From Streptosporangiaceae bacterium (GTDB lineage Bacteria; Actinomycetota; Actinomycetes; Streptosporangiales; Streptosporangiaceae), in assembly GCA_019245115.1 (NCBI GenBank), contig JAFARZ010000361.1, positions 1-64,000 of the forward strand: 64,000 bases of DNA, written 5' to 3'. The translations under genes and the position numbers were made by a program. Under the pieces are notes generated by a model, which was not told where the DNA came from, did no database searches, and saw only the letters and a list, made by a program, of their open reading frames with translations. Of this stretch, positions 1-9,200 are shown one piece after another. Position 1 is the stretch's first letter. Each line of letters opens with the position of its first letter.

Positions 1-105
1 CATCTGTGGAGCCTGGCGAGCAACGCGCTCCTCCGCCTGAAGAACATGCCGGGCATTGTCCGCGGATTCTTCGCGGACCCGCATTTGTCATATCTCTGGA
101 GTTGA
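1..105 (+). CDS. C-terminal end of an unknown protein (5' truncated by window)
   Basis: Frame 1 is open from the first base and ends at TGA 103-105, giving the last 34 residues of a protein (ending HLSYLWS). Third codon positions are mostly G or C until the last few codons, which supports real coding. The piece is too short to assign a family. It is followed by an AT-richer stretch (about 130-170) before the next gene, so it probably ends a separate transcription unit. Confidence 0.55.
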   Translation, partial: HLWSLASNALLRLKNMPGIVRGFFADPHLSYLWS

Positions 106-316
106 TCTTCCCGGGGGAATAGGGTCCGGAAACTTATATTCTCATTAATAACGGTCATATCTTGGCAAAACCGGCAGTCGCTCGCGACCCGCCGAAGCGC
201 TAACCCTCGAACGCCGTGATGCTCATGAGATTGCTGTTGCTTACGGGGCTCGGGGCCCTGAGCTTCCCGATATTCGTTCGGGATTGACTGGACGCGGAAT
301 TAGGATCAGGACTCCT

Positions 317-1123
317 ATGCGCGCGACGGCCCGGGTGTACTGGCGGCTCCTAGCGGCCGGCTTCCGTCGTCAGTCGGCGTACCGGCTTGCCGCGCTGGGC
401 GGTCTCGTCGCCAACCTGACTTTCGGGCTGCTGAAGGTGGCAATCCTGTTCGCCACCGTCCGAGCCGCGGGCGGCCGGCTGCATGGGTACGACACCGCCT
501 CGATGAGCACTTACGTATGGCTCTCCCAGGGGATGCTCGGCTCGGTCAACTTGTCCGGCCGCACCGACCTTGCGCTACGGGTCAAGGATGGCCAGGTCGC
601 GATCGACTTCCTGCGGCCCGTGGACCTGCAGGCGGCTACGATCGCCACGGAAGCCGGCCGGGCCCTGTTCGCACTCCTGCCCCGCGGGCTGCCGTCGGTG
701 CTGCTCGGTGCCGTGGCTGTCGGCCTGCGGATGCCGGCATCTCCCGTGTTCTACCTGCTAGGCGCGGTCAGCATGGTGCTGGGCATCGTGATCTCCGCGG
801 CGACGGTCTACCTCATCGCGGTAGCCGGGTTCTGGCTGGTGGAGACGCGCGGCCTGCAGATCGTCTACATGCTCGCCTCCGGCTTTCTCGGCGGGCTCTA
901 CGTGCCGATCGCGCTGTTTCCCCATTGGCTGCGGATCCTCGCGACCGCCACGCCGTTCCCCTCCGTCATGATGTATCCGATCGATGTCCTGTCCGGGCTC
1001 GGCGGCGCTGGCCGGGCCGCCGGGCTTGTTCTGGCGCAGCTGGCGTGGCTGGCGGGGCTTTCCGTTACCGGCCAGCTGCTCACCCGCGCCGGCCGGCGGA
1101 AGCTGGAGGTGCAGGGTGGGTGA
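317..1123 (+). CDS. ABC-2 type exporter permease (first of two)
   Basis: Integral membrane permease of about 268 residues with roughly six hydrophobic segments. It resembles the ABC-2/DUF990-type permeases that occur as a pair with one ATPase, as in daunorubicin- or viologen-type exporters. ATG 317 is preferred over an in-frame TTG at 284 because purine-rich GGATCAGG lies just upstream and the conserved sequence begins at MRATARVYW. It overlaps the next permease by 8 nt and forms an operon with the ATPase. The exported substrate cannot be told from sequence. The family call rests on topology, the paired-permease order and resemblance. Confidence 0.85.
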   Translation: MRATARVYWRLLAAGFRRQSAYRLAALGGLVANLTFGLLKVAILFATVRAAGGRLHGYDTASMSTYVWLSQGMLGSVNLSGRTDLALRVKDGQVAIDFLRPVDLQAATIATEAGRALFALLPRGLPSVLLGAVAVGLRMPASPVFYLLGAVSMVLGIVISAATVYLIAVAGFWLVETRGLQIVYMLASGFLGGLYVPIALFPHWLRILATATPFPSVMMYPIDVLSGLGGAGRAAGLVLAQLAWLAGLSVTGQLLTRAGRRKLEVQGG

Positions 1124-1949
1124 AACTGTCGTTCTGCGCGGGAGGCTGCTGGAAGGCCTGCGGCCGTACCGCGCCGTCCTCGCCTCGCGCGCCCGTTCGC
1201 AGCGCATCTACCGGACCAGCTTCGCCCTCGACCTCGGCGGCTCCGCGCTGGTGGGCCTGGTCGAGCTGGCCGAGGTATGGGTGCTGTTCAGCAATGTGAC
1301 CGCCCTGGGCGGGATGCACTTCAAGCAGATCCTGCTCGTCTTCGGCCTGGCTGACCTGGCCTTCTCCCTGGCCGACCTGTCGTTCGGCCACCTCGATACC
1401 CTGCCGGACTACCTGCGGGCCGGCACCCTGGACGCCTTCTACCTGCGCCCGCAGCCCATCCTGCTACAGCTGATCACCAGCGACATCTCCCTGCGCCGGC
1501 TGGCCCGGGCAGCGGTCGGCGGCGCCGCGCTGGGCGTCGGCCTGGCCACCGCCGGAGTGCCATGGGGTCCGCACACAGTGGTGCTGCTGGTGCTCGCGCT
1601 GGTCAGCGGGTACGGCACGTTCGCGGGTCTGTTCGTGTGGGCGGCCGGGGTGCAGTTCTTCCTGCTCGACGGTGCGGAGATGACGAACGCGTTCGTGTAT
1701 GGCGGGCGTTATGCCGCAACCCAGCCAGCATCGGTCTGGTCGCGGCCGCTCAAGCTCGTGTTCGGGTTCTTCTTCCCCATGGCCTTCACCGCCTACCTGC
1801 CGACGGTGACGATACTCGGCCTGCCCGGCCCGGACTGGCTGCCGGCCTGGCTCGGCTGGTGCACCCCCGCGGCCGCGGTGTGGTCGTGGCTGATGGGGCT
1901 GCTGTGCTGGCGCTGGGGAGTTCGCCACTATCAGGGAGGCGGCGGTTGA
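1116..1949 (+). CDS. ABC-2 type exporter permease (second of two)
   Basis: Second membrane subunit, 277 residues with about six transmembrane segments. It starts VGETVVLRGRLLEGLRPYR. GTG 1116 is chosen because GGAGG at 1105-1109 sits 6 nt upstream. The open frame reaches back to 984 only as an out-of-frame read of the previous gene. It overlaps the upstream permease by 8 nt and the ATPase by 4 nt, so the three are translationally coupled. In this family two different permeases form the channel as a heterodimer with two copies of the ATPase. Substrate unknown. Confidence 0.85.
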   Translation: MGETVVLRGRLLEGLRPYRAVLASRARSQRIYRTSFALDLGGSALVGLVELAEVWVLFSNVTALGGMHFKQILLVFGLADLAFSLADLSFGHLDTLPDYLRAGTLDAFYLRPQPILLQLITSDISLRRLARAAVGGAALGVGLATAGVPWGPHTVVLLVLALVSGYGTFAGLFVWAAGVQFFLLDGAEMTNAFVYGGRYAATQPASVWSRPLKLVFGFFFPMAFTAYLPTVTILGLPGPDWLPAWLGWCTPAAAVWSWLMGLLCWRWGVRHYQGGGG

Positions 1950-2902
1950 GCGGCGCGATCATCGATACCGACGGCCTCACCCGCGTGTTCCGGATACGCG
2001 ATGGGAGACGCAGGCGACAGCTCACTGCCGTCGATGGCCTCACCGTCCGGATCGAGCCCGGCGAGGCTGTCGGCTACATCGGCGCGAACGGTGCCGGGAA
2101 ATCGACCACCATCAAGATGCTGACCGGCATCCTCGTACCGACCGCTGGCAGCGTGCGCACGTGCGGGCTGCGCCCGGTACCGGACCGGCGGCGGCTGGCA
2201 CGGCAGGTCGGGGTGGTGTTCGGCCAGCGTTCGCAGCTTTGGTGGGATCTGCCGGTGCGCGAGTCGTTCCGAATCCTGGCCGCGATCCACGCGCTCACCA
2301 GAGTTTCGGAAAGCGACCGCACCGCTGAGCTTGTCGAGCAGCTCGAGCTCGGCGGCTTCTGGTCCGTCCCGGTGCGCCAGCTGTCCCTGGGCCAGCGAAT
2401 GCGCGCCGAGGTCGCCGCCGCGCTGCTTCACTCACCGCGGCTGGTGATCATGGACGAGCCGACCATCGGCCTGGACGTGCTCTCCAAGCAGCGCCTGCGG
2501 GAGTTCCTCGTCAGCGAGCGCCGCCTGCATGGCACCACCCTGCTGCTCACCACCCACGACATGGGAGACGTGGAACGGCTGTGCAACCGGATCCTGGTGA
2601 TCGACCACGGCCGCCTGGCCTATGACGGGGATCTGCCTGGGCTGTCACGGACCGTCGGCGCAGAGCGGGTGCTGGTGGTCGACCTGACCGAGCCCATGCC
2701 GGACCTGACTGGCCTGGACGCTGCCCGGCACCTTTCCTCGGAGGCCGGAGGACTCCGGCAACGGCTCGCGTTCGACGCCGAGCAGACCACGGCAGCGAAG
2801 GTGCTGGCGGCCGTCTCCGAAAAGGCAGAAGTGCTCGACCTCACCGTGGAGGAACCCGGCATCGAAGACGTGGTACGGCGGATCTACGCCGCAGGCCGCT
2901 GA
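1946..2902 (+). CDS. ABC transporter ATP-binding protein
   Basis: Cytoplasmic ATPase of 318 residues that powers the two ABC-2 permeases upstream. Walker A is GANGAGKSTT, the ABC signature is LSLGQRMRAE, Walker B is LVIMDEPTIGLDV and the switch histidine lies in TTHD, so all catalytic motifs are intact. TTG 1946 is chosen: GGGAGG at 1934-1939 is 6 nt upstream and the start overlaps the permease stop (TTGA). About 90 residues after the NBD form a C-terminal extension typical of drug-exporter ATPases (DrrA-like). The 3' end overlaps the convergent MFS gene by 19 nt. Confidence 0.93.
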   Translation: MSGAIIDTDGLTRVFRIRDGRRRRQLTAVDGLTVRIEPGEAVGYIGANGAGKSTTIKMLTGILVPTAGSVRTCGLRPVPDRRRLARQVGVVFGQRSQLWWDLPVRESFRILAAIHALTRVSESDRTAELVEQLELGGFWSVPVRQLSLGQRMRAEVAAALLHSPRLVIMDEPTIGLDVLSKQRLREFLVSERRLHGTTLLLTTHDMGDVERLCNRILVIDHGRLAYDGDLPGLSRTVGAERVLVVDLTEPMPDLTGLDAARHLSSEAGGLRQRLAFDAEQTTAAKVLAAVSEKAEVLDLTVEEPGIEDVVRRIYAAGR

Positions 2903-4134
2903 CGCCTGCCGCGGCTGGAGTCCGGCCCGGTGCGACAGTCGCCGGCGCGCCGCGCGAGGTATGCCGCGCACGCAAGCGCCACGATGGCGCCGCCGACGAA
3001 GAGCTGCCGGAATGTCCCGTACCGGATCGCCAGCGACCCCATCGCCTGCATCGGCGCCTGCGGACCGAACATGACGAGCGTCACGGCCGCCGAGACGCGC
3101 CCCTGCAACTCCGTCGGCGTGACCCGCTGCGCAAGGTTGATAACGGCAAGGAACACCCACGGCAGCGCGAAACCGAGCACCACGGTGCCCGCGAGCGCCC
3201 ACCACAGCATGCCGGTGGCACGCAGCGCGCTGCCGGCCGCGAAGTCGGCCATGCCGAAGACGGCGAGCCATCCCTCGCCGACCCGCCGCAGGACCCGGCT
3301 GCTTACCAGGCTCGCCACGATGGACCCGCCGCCGAGACACGCGCTGAACACGCCGAGGAACGCGGGCGGCTCGCCGGTACCCTGCACGAGGCTGTACTGC
3401 GCGGCCACCAGCGCGCCGGACAGCGCCATCACCACCGCGCCGGCGCCTAGCACGGTGGCCAGTGCGGTCGTGCGCCGGATGTGCGCGTACCCGGCCAGCA
3501 GGTCGGCCTGCCAGCGCGTTCTCTCCGGCCGCTGGGGCGCCTCGTCCAGCACCCGCAACCGCGCGGTCGCGACCGTGGCGACGACGAACGTCGCGGCGTC
3601 CACGAGCGCGACCGCGCCGCCGCCCGCCAGGGCGAACAGCCCCGCGCCCGCCAGCGGCGCGACCAGCCGGCCGGACTCCTGAAGGCCCAGCCGCCAGCCG
3701 TTGACCCGCTGCCGCAGATCCTGCGGGAGCATCTCGGCGAACAGCGCGTTCTCCGCCGGGCCGCTGAGGACGAGCTGTGTCCCGTACCAGGTCATCACGC
3801 AGAAGATGATCCAGGTCCACGCCGCCGACCGGACCGCGAGCAGCGGCAGGTCGGCCACCGCGGACACCACGCTGAGCCAGACCAGCAGGCGCCGCCGCGC
3901 CACCCGGTCGGCGGCCATCCCGGCGAGCGGGCCGAACAGAGATGGCAGGTAGATGCACGCTGACACGAGCCCGGCCGCGGAACTGCTCCCGGTCAGCGAC
4001 TTGACCCAGATCCCGGCGACCAGGCTCAGCGCCATGCTGCCGATCACGGAGCACCCGAGCCCGGTCAGGTATAGCCGGGCGTTCCGGCGGTCCGCAGGGC
4101 TTTCGGTGACCGTATGGGCTTCGCTCACCGCCAT
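2884..4134 (-). CDS. MFS transporter (MFS_3 / enterobactin-exporter-like)
   Basis: Major facilitator of about 416 residues with 12 predicted membrane helices. The loop MAADRVARRRLLVW between helices 2 and 3 is the MFS signature. Proteins of this type export macrolides, siderophores or other small molecules by proton antiport; the substrate here is unknown. ATG 4134 (MAVSEAHTVTESP) is chosen; an in-frame TTG at 4170 would add 12 residues, and neither has a clear ribosome-binding site. It runs divergently from the APH-fold kinase gene and convergently into the ABC operon. Confidence 0.85.
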   Translation of the reverse strand: MAVSEAHTVTESPADRRNARLYLTGLGCSVIGSMALSLVAGIWVKSLTGSSSAAGLVSACIYLPSLFGPLAGMAADRVARRRLLVWLSVVSAVADLPLLAVRSAAWTWIIFCVMTWYGTQLVLSGPAENALFAEMLPQDLRQRVNGWRLGLQESGRLVAPLAGAGLFALAGGGAVALVDAATFVVATVATARLRVLDEAPQRPERTRWQADLLAGYAHIRRTTALATVLGAGAVVMALSGALVAAQYSLVQGTGEPPAFLGVFSACLGGGSIVASLVSSRVLRRVGEGWLAVFGMADFAAGSALRATGMLWWALAGTVVLGFALPWVFLAVINLAQRVTPTELQGRVSAAVTLVMFGPQAPMQAMGSLAIRYGTFRQLFVGGAIVALACAAYLARRAGDCRTGPDSSRGRRQRPAA

Positions 4135-4229
4135 GGCAGCCAGTGAACCACCAGCGCGGCCGTCAGGCAATCAAGGTTTAGCCGAGTATGCTCAAGAATG
4201 TTGAGCGGAACTCGCCCGGCGGATCGGGC

Positions 4230-4261
4230 GTGACAGCTGTAAACCAAGGGCTGCGCATAAT
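4230..4261 (+). promoter_or_regulatory. Possible promoter for a leaderless kinase transcript
   Basis: A CATAAT hexamer at 4256-4261 lies 6 nt before the ATG at 4268, with GTGACA at 4230-4235. The spacer is longer than the usual 17-18 nt, which weakens the call. No Shine-Dalgarno sequence precedes the ATG, so transcription starting at or next to the A of ATG would give a leaderless mRNA, common in actinomycetes. Inferred only from sequence. Confidence 0.35.
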
Positions 4262-4267
4262 GGGTGT

Positions 4268-5173
4268 ATGCCGGGTGACTTGGCCGAGGTGCTCGAGCGG
4301 CTGGGGCTGCGGCCGCGTACGGTCACCGTCATGAAGGATGTTCCCGCGGAGAACGCGAGCTGGCTGATCGAGTCCCGGGACGGGGAGCGCCTGGCCCTGC
4401 GCCGCTATCACGCGCGGGCGACTTATGCGGACCTGTCCTACGAACACGCGGTGCTGCGACATCTCGCGCAGACCGGGTGGGTCGTTCCCGAGACGGCCGG
4501 CCCGCTGATCCGCCATGGTGGCCTCTGGTATTGCCCGACCCGGTTCGTGCCGGGCCAGGCCGTCGCCGCTGAGACGGCCTTCCAGCGGCGCCGCCGCGGA
4601 CGGGATCTGGCCGACCTGCACATCGCCCTGCGCGGCCTGGGTGAGCGAATCGGGCAGCGCCCGGACTGGCAGGCCCAGCACACCGATGTCACGGTGCACA
4701 CCAGCCTCGACTGGCAGGCGTGCCTGAGCGCGCTGACCGAGGCCAGTCCCCGGCTCGGGGCCTGGGCGGATGCTGCGGCGACCCGGACCCGGGAGGCGCT
4801 GGCCCGCGTCGGAGCCGACGACCTGCCGCTGATCGTCGTGCACGGGGATTTCGCCGAATGGAACGTGCACTACCAGCGCGGCCGGCTGGCCGGTGTCATC
4901 GACTTCGGGCTCACCCACCTGGACTCGCGCCCGTATGAACTGGCGATCGCGCGGACCTACCGGTCACCGGAGGCCGTTGACGCCTACCGTGCCTGGCTCG
5001 CCAACCACGGCTGGCCGCTCACTGAACTCGAGGAGGCAGCCATCGTTCCGGTTTACCGCGCGTTCCGCGTGGACATGGCCGCCTGGTCCATGGAGCAGGG
5101 CCGGATCACCGGCGACTACGACCTGGCCATGATCGAGCGCCAGCTGTCCAGGACCGGGACTCCGCAGCCCTAG
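4268..5173 (+). CDS. APH-fold phosphotransferase
   Basis: Protein of 301 residues in the aminoglycoside-phosphotransferase/choline-kinase fold. The catalytic loop reads VHGDFAEWN (H192, D194, N199) and the metal-binding DFG is in VIDFGLTH (D212). The N-terminal nucleotide-binding lobe includes ERLALRRYH. These enzymes transfer the ATP gamma-phosphate to hydroxyls of antibiotics, homoserine, choline or sugars; the substrate is not evident. It stands alone, ends inside a perfect hairpin, and appears leaderless. The neighbouring exporters make a resistance role possible, but this is inference. Confidence 0.85.
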   Translation: MPGDLAEVLERLGLRPRTVTVMKDVPAENASWLIESRDGERLALRRYHARATYADLSYEHAVLRHLAQTGWVVPETAGPLIRHGGLWYCPTRFVPGQAVAAETAFQRRRRGRDLADLHIALRGLGERIGQRPDWQAQHTDVTVHTSLDWQACLSALTEASPRLGAWADAAATRTREALARVGADDLPLIVVHGDFAEWNVHYQRGRLAGVIDFGLTHLDSRPYELAIARTYRSPEAVDAYRAWLANHGWPLTELEEAAIVPVYRAFRVDMAAWSMEQGRITGDYDLAMIERQLSRTGTPQP

Positions 5174-5193
5174 AGCACCGAAGGTGCTCTAGG
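5169..5193 (+). terminator. Perfect 11-bp hairpin containing the stop codon
   Basis: Arms CCTAGAGCACC and GGTGCTCTAGG are exact complements around a GAA loop. The TAG stop of the kinase gene (5171-5173) lies in the left arm. No U tract follows, as usual for actinomycete terminators. It would also act on the opposite strand, toward the end of the Uma2 gene at 5300. Confidence 0.75.
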
Positions 5194-5299
5194 CTTCCGC
5201 ATCATGTCGTCGTATGCCTGCCGCAACATCTGATCTAGCTGGCAGGATCTCTTCTCATTTCAGTGGCTTCAGAACGGTCTGTGGTGCCTCGACGCTGGT

Positions 5300-5950
5300 T
5301 TACAAGCCTTCGTCCAGCGCTTGCCAGGTGAGTTTGAGCGGGAATGGGCTGATGGTGTCGATGGCGTGGAAGTCGCGGCCGCGGATCGCGAGCCCTTCCC
5401 TGGCGTACTCGCCGTCCGAGGTGAGCAGGAGCCGTTCCACCGAGATCGCGGGGCCGTCGTTGTCGGTCATCCGGACGATCCAGTAGTGCGGGATGCCGGC
5501 GGCGGCGTACTCCGCGCGCTTGTCCCGAATGTCGGTGGTGATGGAGTCGGCCGACACGATCTCCACTGCGATCAGGCAATCGGCGGCTATCGGCTTGCGT
5601 CCCCATCTCCCCCGGTCGTCGTCGATGCACCGGTAGACGACCACGTCGGGACGACGGAAGTGCAGTTTCGGGCTGTCGGCGATCAGGATGTCCATGTCGC
5701 CGAGCACTCGGTGGCAGGCCTGTTTGGCCCGGTCCCTGAGCCCGGCGGCCTCCCGGATCGCGCTGAGCAGGTTCAGCTGTATCGCCTGATGGCTTGGCCC
5801 GGCAGATTCGCACCGGACGATCCAGCCATCCACGACCTCAATCAGCTTGCTGGCGTCTTCCGGGAATGCCAAGTACATGTCAAGGCTCATTTGCGGCGCG
5901 TATGCCGCCGCCTTGTGATCGCTGAAGTCGAACGCTGAGGCCACGACCAC
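5300..5950 (-). CDS. Uma2 family endonuclease-like protein (DUF820)
   Basis: Protein of about 216 residues with the Uma2/DUF820 PD-(D/E)xK fold. The metal-site pattern is visible: D in RRPDVVVY, E in LIAVEIVS, then KRAEYAAAGIPHYWIV. The domain begins near MSLDMYLAFPEDA. GTG 5950 is chosen by analogy with relatives that carry a short N-terminal lead; GTG 5944 or ATG 5890 are alternatives and no good ribosome-binding site decides. The family is abundant in cyanobacteria and actinomycetes and its role is unclear; some members have been linked to mobile DNA. No transposase is adjacent. Confidence 0.8.
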   Translation of the reverse strand: MVVASAFDFSDHKAAAYAPQMSLDMYLAFPEDASKLIEVVDGWIVRCESAGPSHQAIQLNLLSAIREAAGLRDRAKQACHRVLGDMDILIADSPKLHFRRPDVVVYRCIDDDRGRWGRKPIAADCLIAVEIVSADSITTDIRDKRAEYAAAGIPHYWIVRMTDNDGPAISVERLLLTSDGEYAREGLAIRGRDFHAIDTISPFPLKLTWQALDEGL

Positions 5951-6289
5951 AAGGCTACGCGTCGACGTTGCCCGGTCGGAGCCGCCACACCAAGCGCGGC
6001 GCGCCTGCGTTGCTGACGTTGATACGCCTGGAATAAACGCCTCACCGACGCTGGTGAGGTACCCGGTTAAGTGCCACACGCGCATGCCGGAATCCCGTAG
6101 CCGTATCCCGGTTCCCGTAGCCTGCTCGCGCGGGTTGTTACCCGCCCATCTGGACGCTGAGCACGTCAGGAACCGGATCCTCGTGAGCGCAAGGTACGGG
6201 ACGCCGTATGGCCGATGCTGAGAGTTCCTCGTAACGGCTCACCGCATGCTTACGCCGGGAGCACCCGTACGGAGTGAGGCGTATTCGTG
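5951..6289. other. Intergenic region upstream of the RHS gene
   Basis: A 339-bp divergent intergenic region. It holds two copies of TCCCGTAGCC around 6090-6125, a short stem around 6128-6148 (CGGGTTGTTACCCG), and the purine-rich stretch GGAGTGAGG at 6271-6279 that serves as ribosome-binding site for the RHS start. No gene is convincing. It should contain the promoters of both flanking genes, but no clear -35/-10 pair is visible. Confidence 0.5.
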
Positions 6290-9200
6290 ATGGGTCTGGT
6301 TGCTGTCGGCCGCGCTTTGAGTTCGCTGGTATCGAGTCTGGTTTCCGGTAGATTCTGGCGACGGCTGCGCCGTGCCCTGTGGCCGAAGTCCGCTGCGCAC
6401 CGAATCGCGGCCGCGGGGACGGCGCTTGCGATGTGCGCGGCTATCGGGGTCACCATAGCGGTGGTATCGCCGCCGCCGTCACGGGGTGCGCCGGTGCAGC
6501 AGGTATGGGGATCGGCGGCGGCGCTGTCGCACCGGGCGCCCGCGTCCGCGACGATGGCCCACCTGGTGGATGGCCGGGTGGTGCCGACGCCGGTTTCCGT
6601 GCCGAAGTCACGGCAGGCTCTGGCAGCTGAGGAACGGGAGGCAGAAGCGCGGGCAGCCTTGTCGGCGTCGCGTCGCCCCAGGAGTTCGGTACCGCCATCG
6701 GCGGCTCCGCGGTCACTGACGTTCCCGGTTCGCGGCCAGAACACCGGGAGTGAGCAGGTACGGGCTGTGGTAGCGCCGACGGCGGCTCCCAGACAGGGAT
6801 TCAATGCCAAGACGAGCCGCGTGCTGGCGTCGCAGACGACCCCGGATCAGCTGATGTACCAGAACGCCGACGGGACCAGAACCGCGATGGCGTATGAGCT
6901 GCCTCGCTACTACAAGCTCGCGAACGGATCGTGGGCCAGCATCGACACGGATCTGGTGCCGACCGGTAACGGGACGAACGGGTCAGGCGCTGCCAGCGAC
7001 GTGACGCCGTCTCCGTCCTCCTCGCCGTCTCTGTACTCGCCATCCCCGTCGGCGCCGTCTCCGTCCGGTTCGGCGGCGGCACCTGGAGGATGGCAGGTGA
7101 AGGCGGCGGCAGAGCCGGAGCAGTTCGCGCCGTACGCGGACTCGGGGACGCTGGTGCGGATGGCGGTCGCCGGCTCGCAAGCGATTGGGTTCGGGATCGC
7201 CGGAGCCGGGCACGTGGCGGGGGCCGCGTCCGGTGACACGGTGAGCTACCAGGGGTTGCTGCCAGACAGCGACGTGCGGTATGTGGCGGGATCGGGGCTG
7301 CTGACCGAGCAAGTGGTGCTGCGGTCCCGCCACGCGCCCGTGAGCTGGGTGTTCCCGCTGTCGCTGACCGGGCTGCGGGCGGTGCAGGCGCCGGGCGGAC
7401 CCATCGAGTTCGTCACCTCGGCCGGCCAGCCGACGGCGGTGGTGCGGCCCGGTTACATGACCGACTCCGCCGTCAATCCGCATTCTGGTGACGGCGCGTA
7501 TTCCTCCGGAGTCAGTTACACGCTGATCCAGTCCGGCGGCCAGTCCGCGATACGGATGACGCTGGACGCGGCCTGGCTGCACAGCGGCGCGCGGGTGTTC
7601 CCCGTGACGGTGAACCCGAGCCTGTCGGTGATCAACTCCGACGGCACGACCTACGTGGAGTCGCCGGGGAGCGCGGACTATTCGTCGGACCCCGAGATCA
7701 AGGTGGGAACGTGGGACGGCGGCACGGACGTGGCCAAGTCGTTCCTCAGGTTCGACAGTATTTCCACTTCTTTGACGAACGACTATGTGTTCAGCGCCCA
7801 GCTAGGTGCCTTCAACACGTGGTCATATTCCTGCTCACCACGGCCCGTCTCCGTCTATCCCGTCACCTCGTCGTGGTCGGTATCCGGGGCCAAGTCTTAT
7901 CCCGGGCCGTCTACGGGACCGGCGATCGCGTCCAGGAGCTTCGCGACCGGGTGGGTGGCGCTCGGGCAGCCGCAGACCGCTTCCCCGTGCCCGGACAAGT
8001 GGCAGTCATTCACCCTCAATGCGGCGGGGACCGCGCTGGTGAACGGCTGGACGCACAAGACGATCGCCAATAACGGCCTGGCGCTCGGCGCGTCGTCGAC
8101 CGACAGTTACGGGTGGAAGAAGTTCGCCAGCGACAACAGCAACGGGGGGGACCCTTACCTCGCGGTGACCTTCAGCGCCGACGCGGCCAGCTACAGCCTG
8201 GCGTCGAGGATCCCGATGCAGATCGTCACGCCGACAACGGGCGGTGTGATCCCCATCAAGGTGACGAACCAGGGGTCGAAGACCTGGGATCTGAACAACG
8301 GCAACGGCTACGAGCTGTCCTACGACGTGTACAACGCGTCGGGGAAGCTGGTGGCGTCGCGTCCAGTGTCCACCGCGATGCCGTCCAACGTGGCGCCGAA
8401 TTCGTCGGTGGTGGTGGACGCGAAGGTGAACGCGCTGCCAGTAGGCGGCTATGTGCTCAATTTCAGCATGTACAACGGGTCCACCTCGTTCTTCTCCGAG
8501 GGCATCCAGCCGCTCGCGATCGGCCTGACAGTTCCGCAACCGCCGCCGGTGGTCACCGCGGTCTACCCGCCGACCGGGTACGTCAGCCCGACGGACACCC
8601 CGGAGCTGTCCACCAGCGCGTTCTCCACCACCAACACGACGATCACCTACCAGTTCAGCCTGACCTGCACCCCGCTACCGGGCACGGTGTGCCCAGCGGG
8701 GACGGTGAGCTCGGGCAGCATCTTCACGCCGTACTGGACGGTGTCACCGGCACTGACCTGGAACGAGCCGTACACGTGGAAGGTCACCGCGACGACGAAC
8801 GGCGCGTCGGTCACGGTGGGCCCGGTGTCGATCACCCCGCAGGTGCCGCAGCCGAGCATATCCGCCCAGCTCGGCTCCTCGGGGGGTGCGGCCGTGTCGG
8901 GGGGGTCGAGCGGGGACCCGGTGAACCCCGAATCGGGGAACTACACAACGTCGGAGACGGACGCTTCGGTCGCGGTGCCCGGGCCGCCGCTGAACATCAC
9001 CCGGACCTACAACAGCCTGGATCCGGTCATGTCACGGGCGTTCGGTGCGGGCTGGTCATCAGCACTGGACACGGCGGTTAACCCGGATAACGACGGGTCC
9101 GGCGACGTGACGGTGACCATGCCGGACGGCAGCCAGGCCCGGTTCGGCTACACCGGCACCAGCAGCAACGGCACCGGGCAGTACGCATCGCCACCGGGAA

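Noticed and set aside
5300-5950. Uma2 gene as part of a mobile element
   Set aside because: No transposase, inverted ends or composition change was seen around it.
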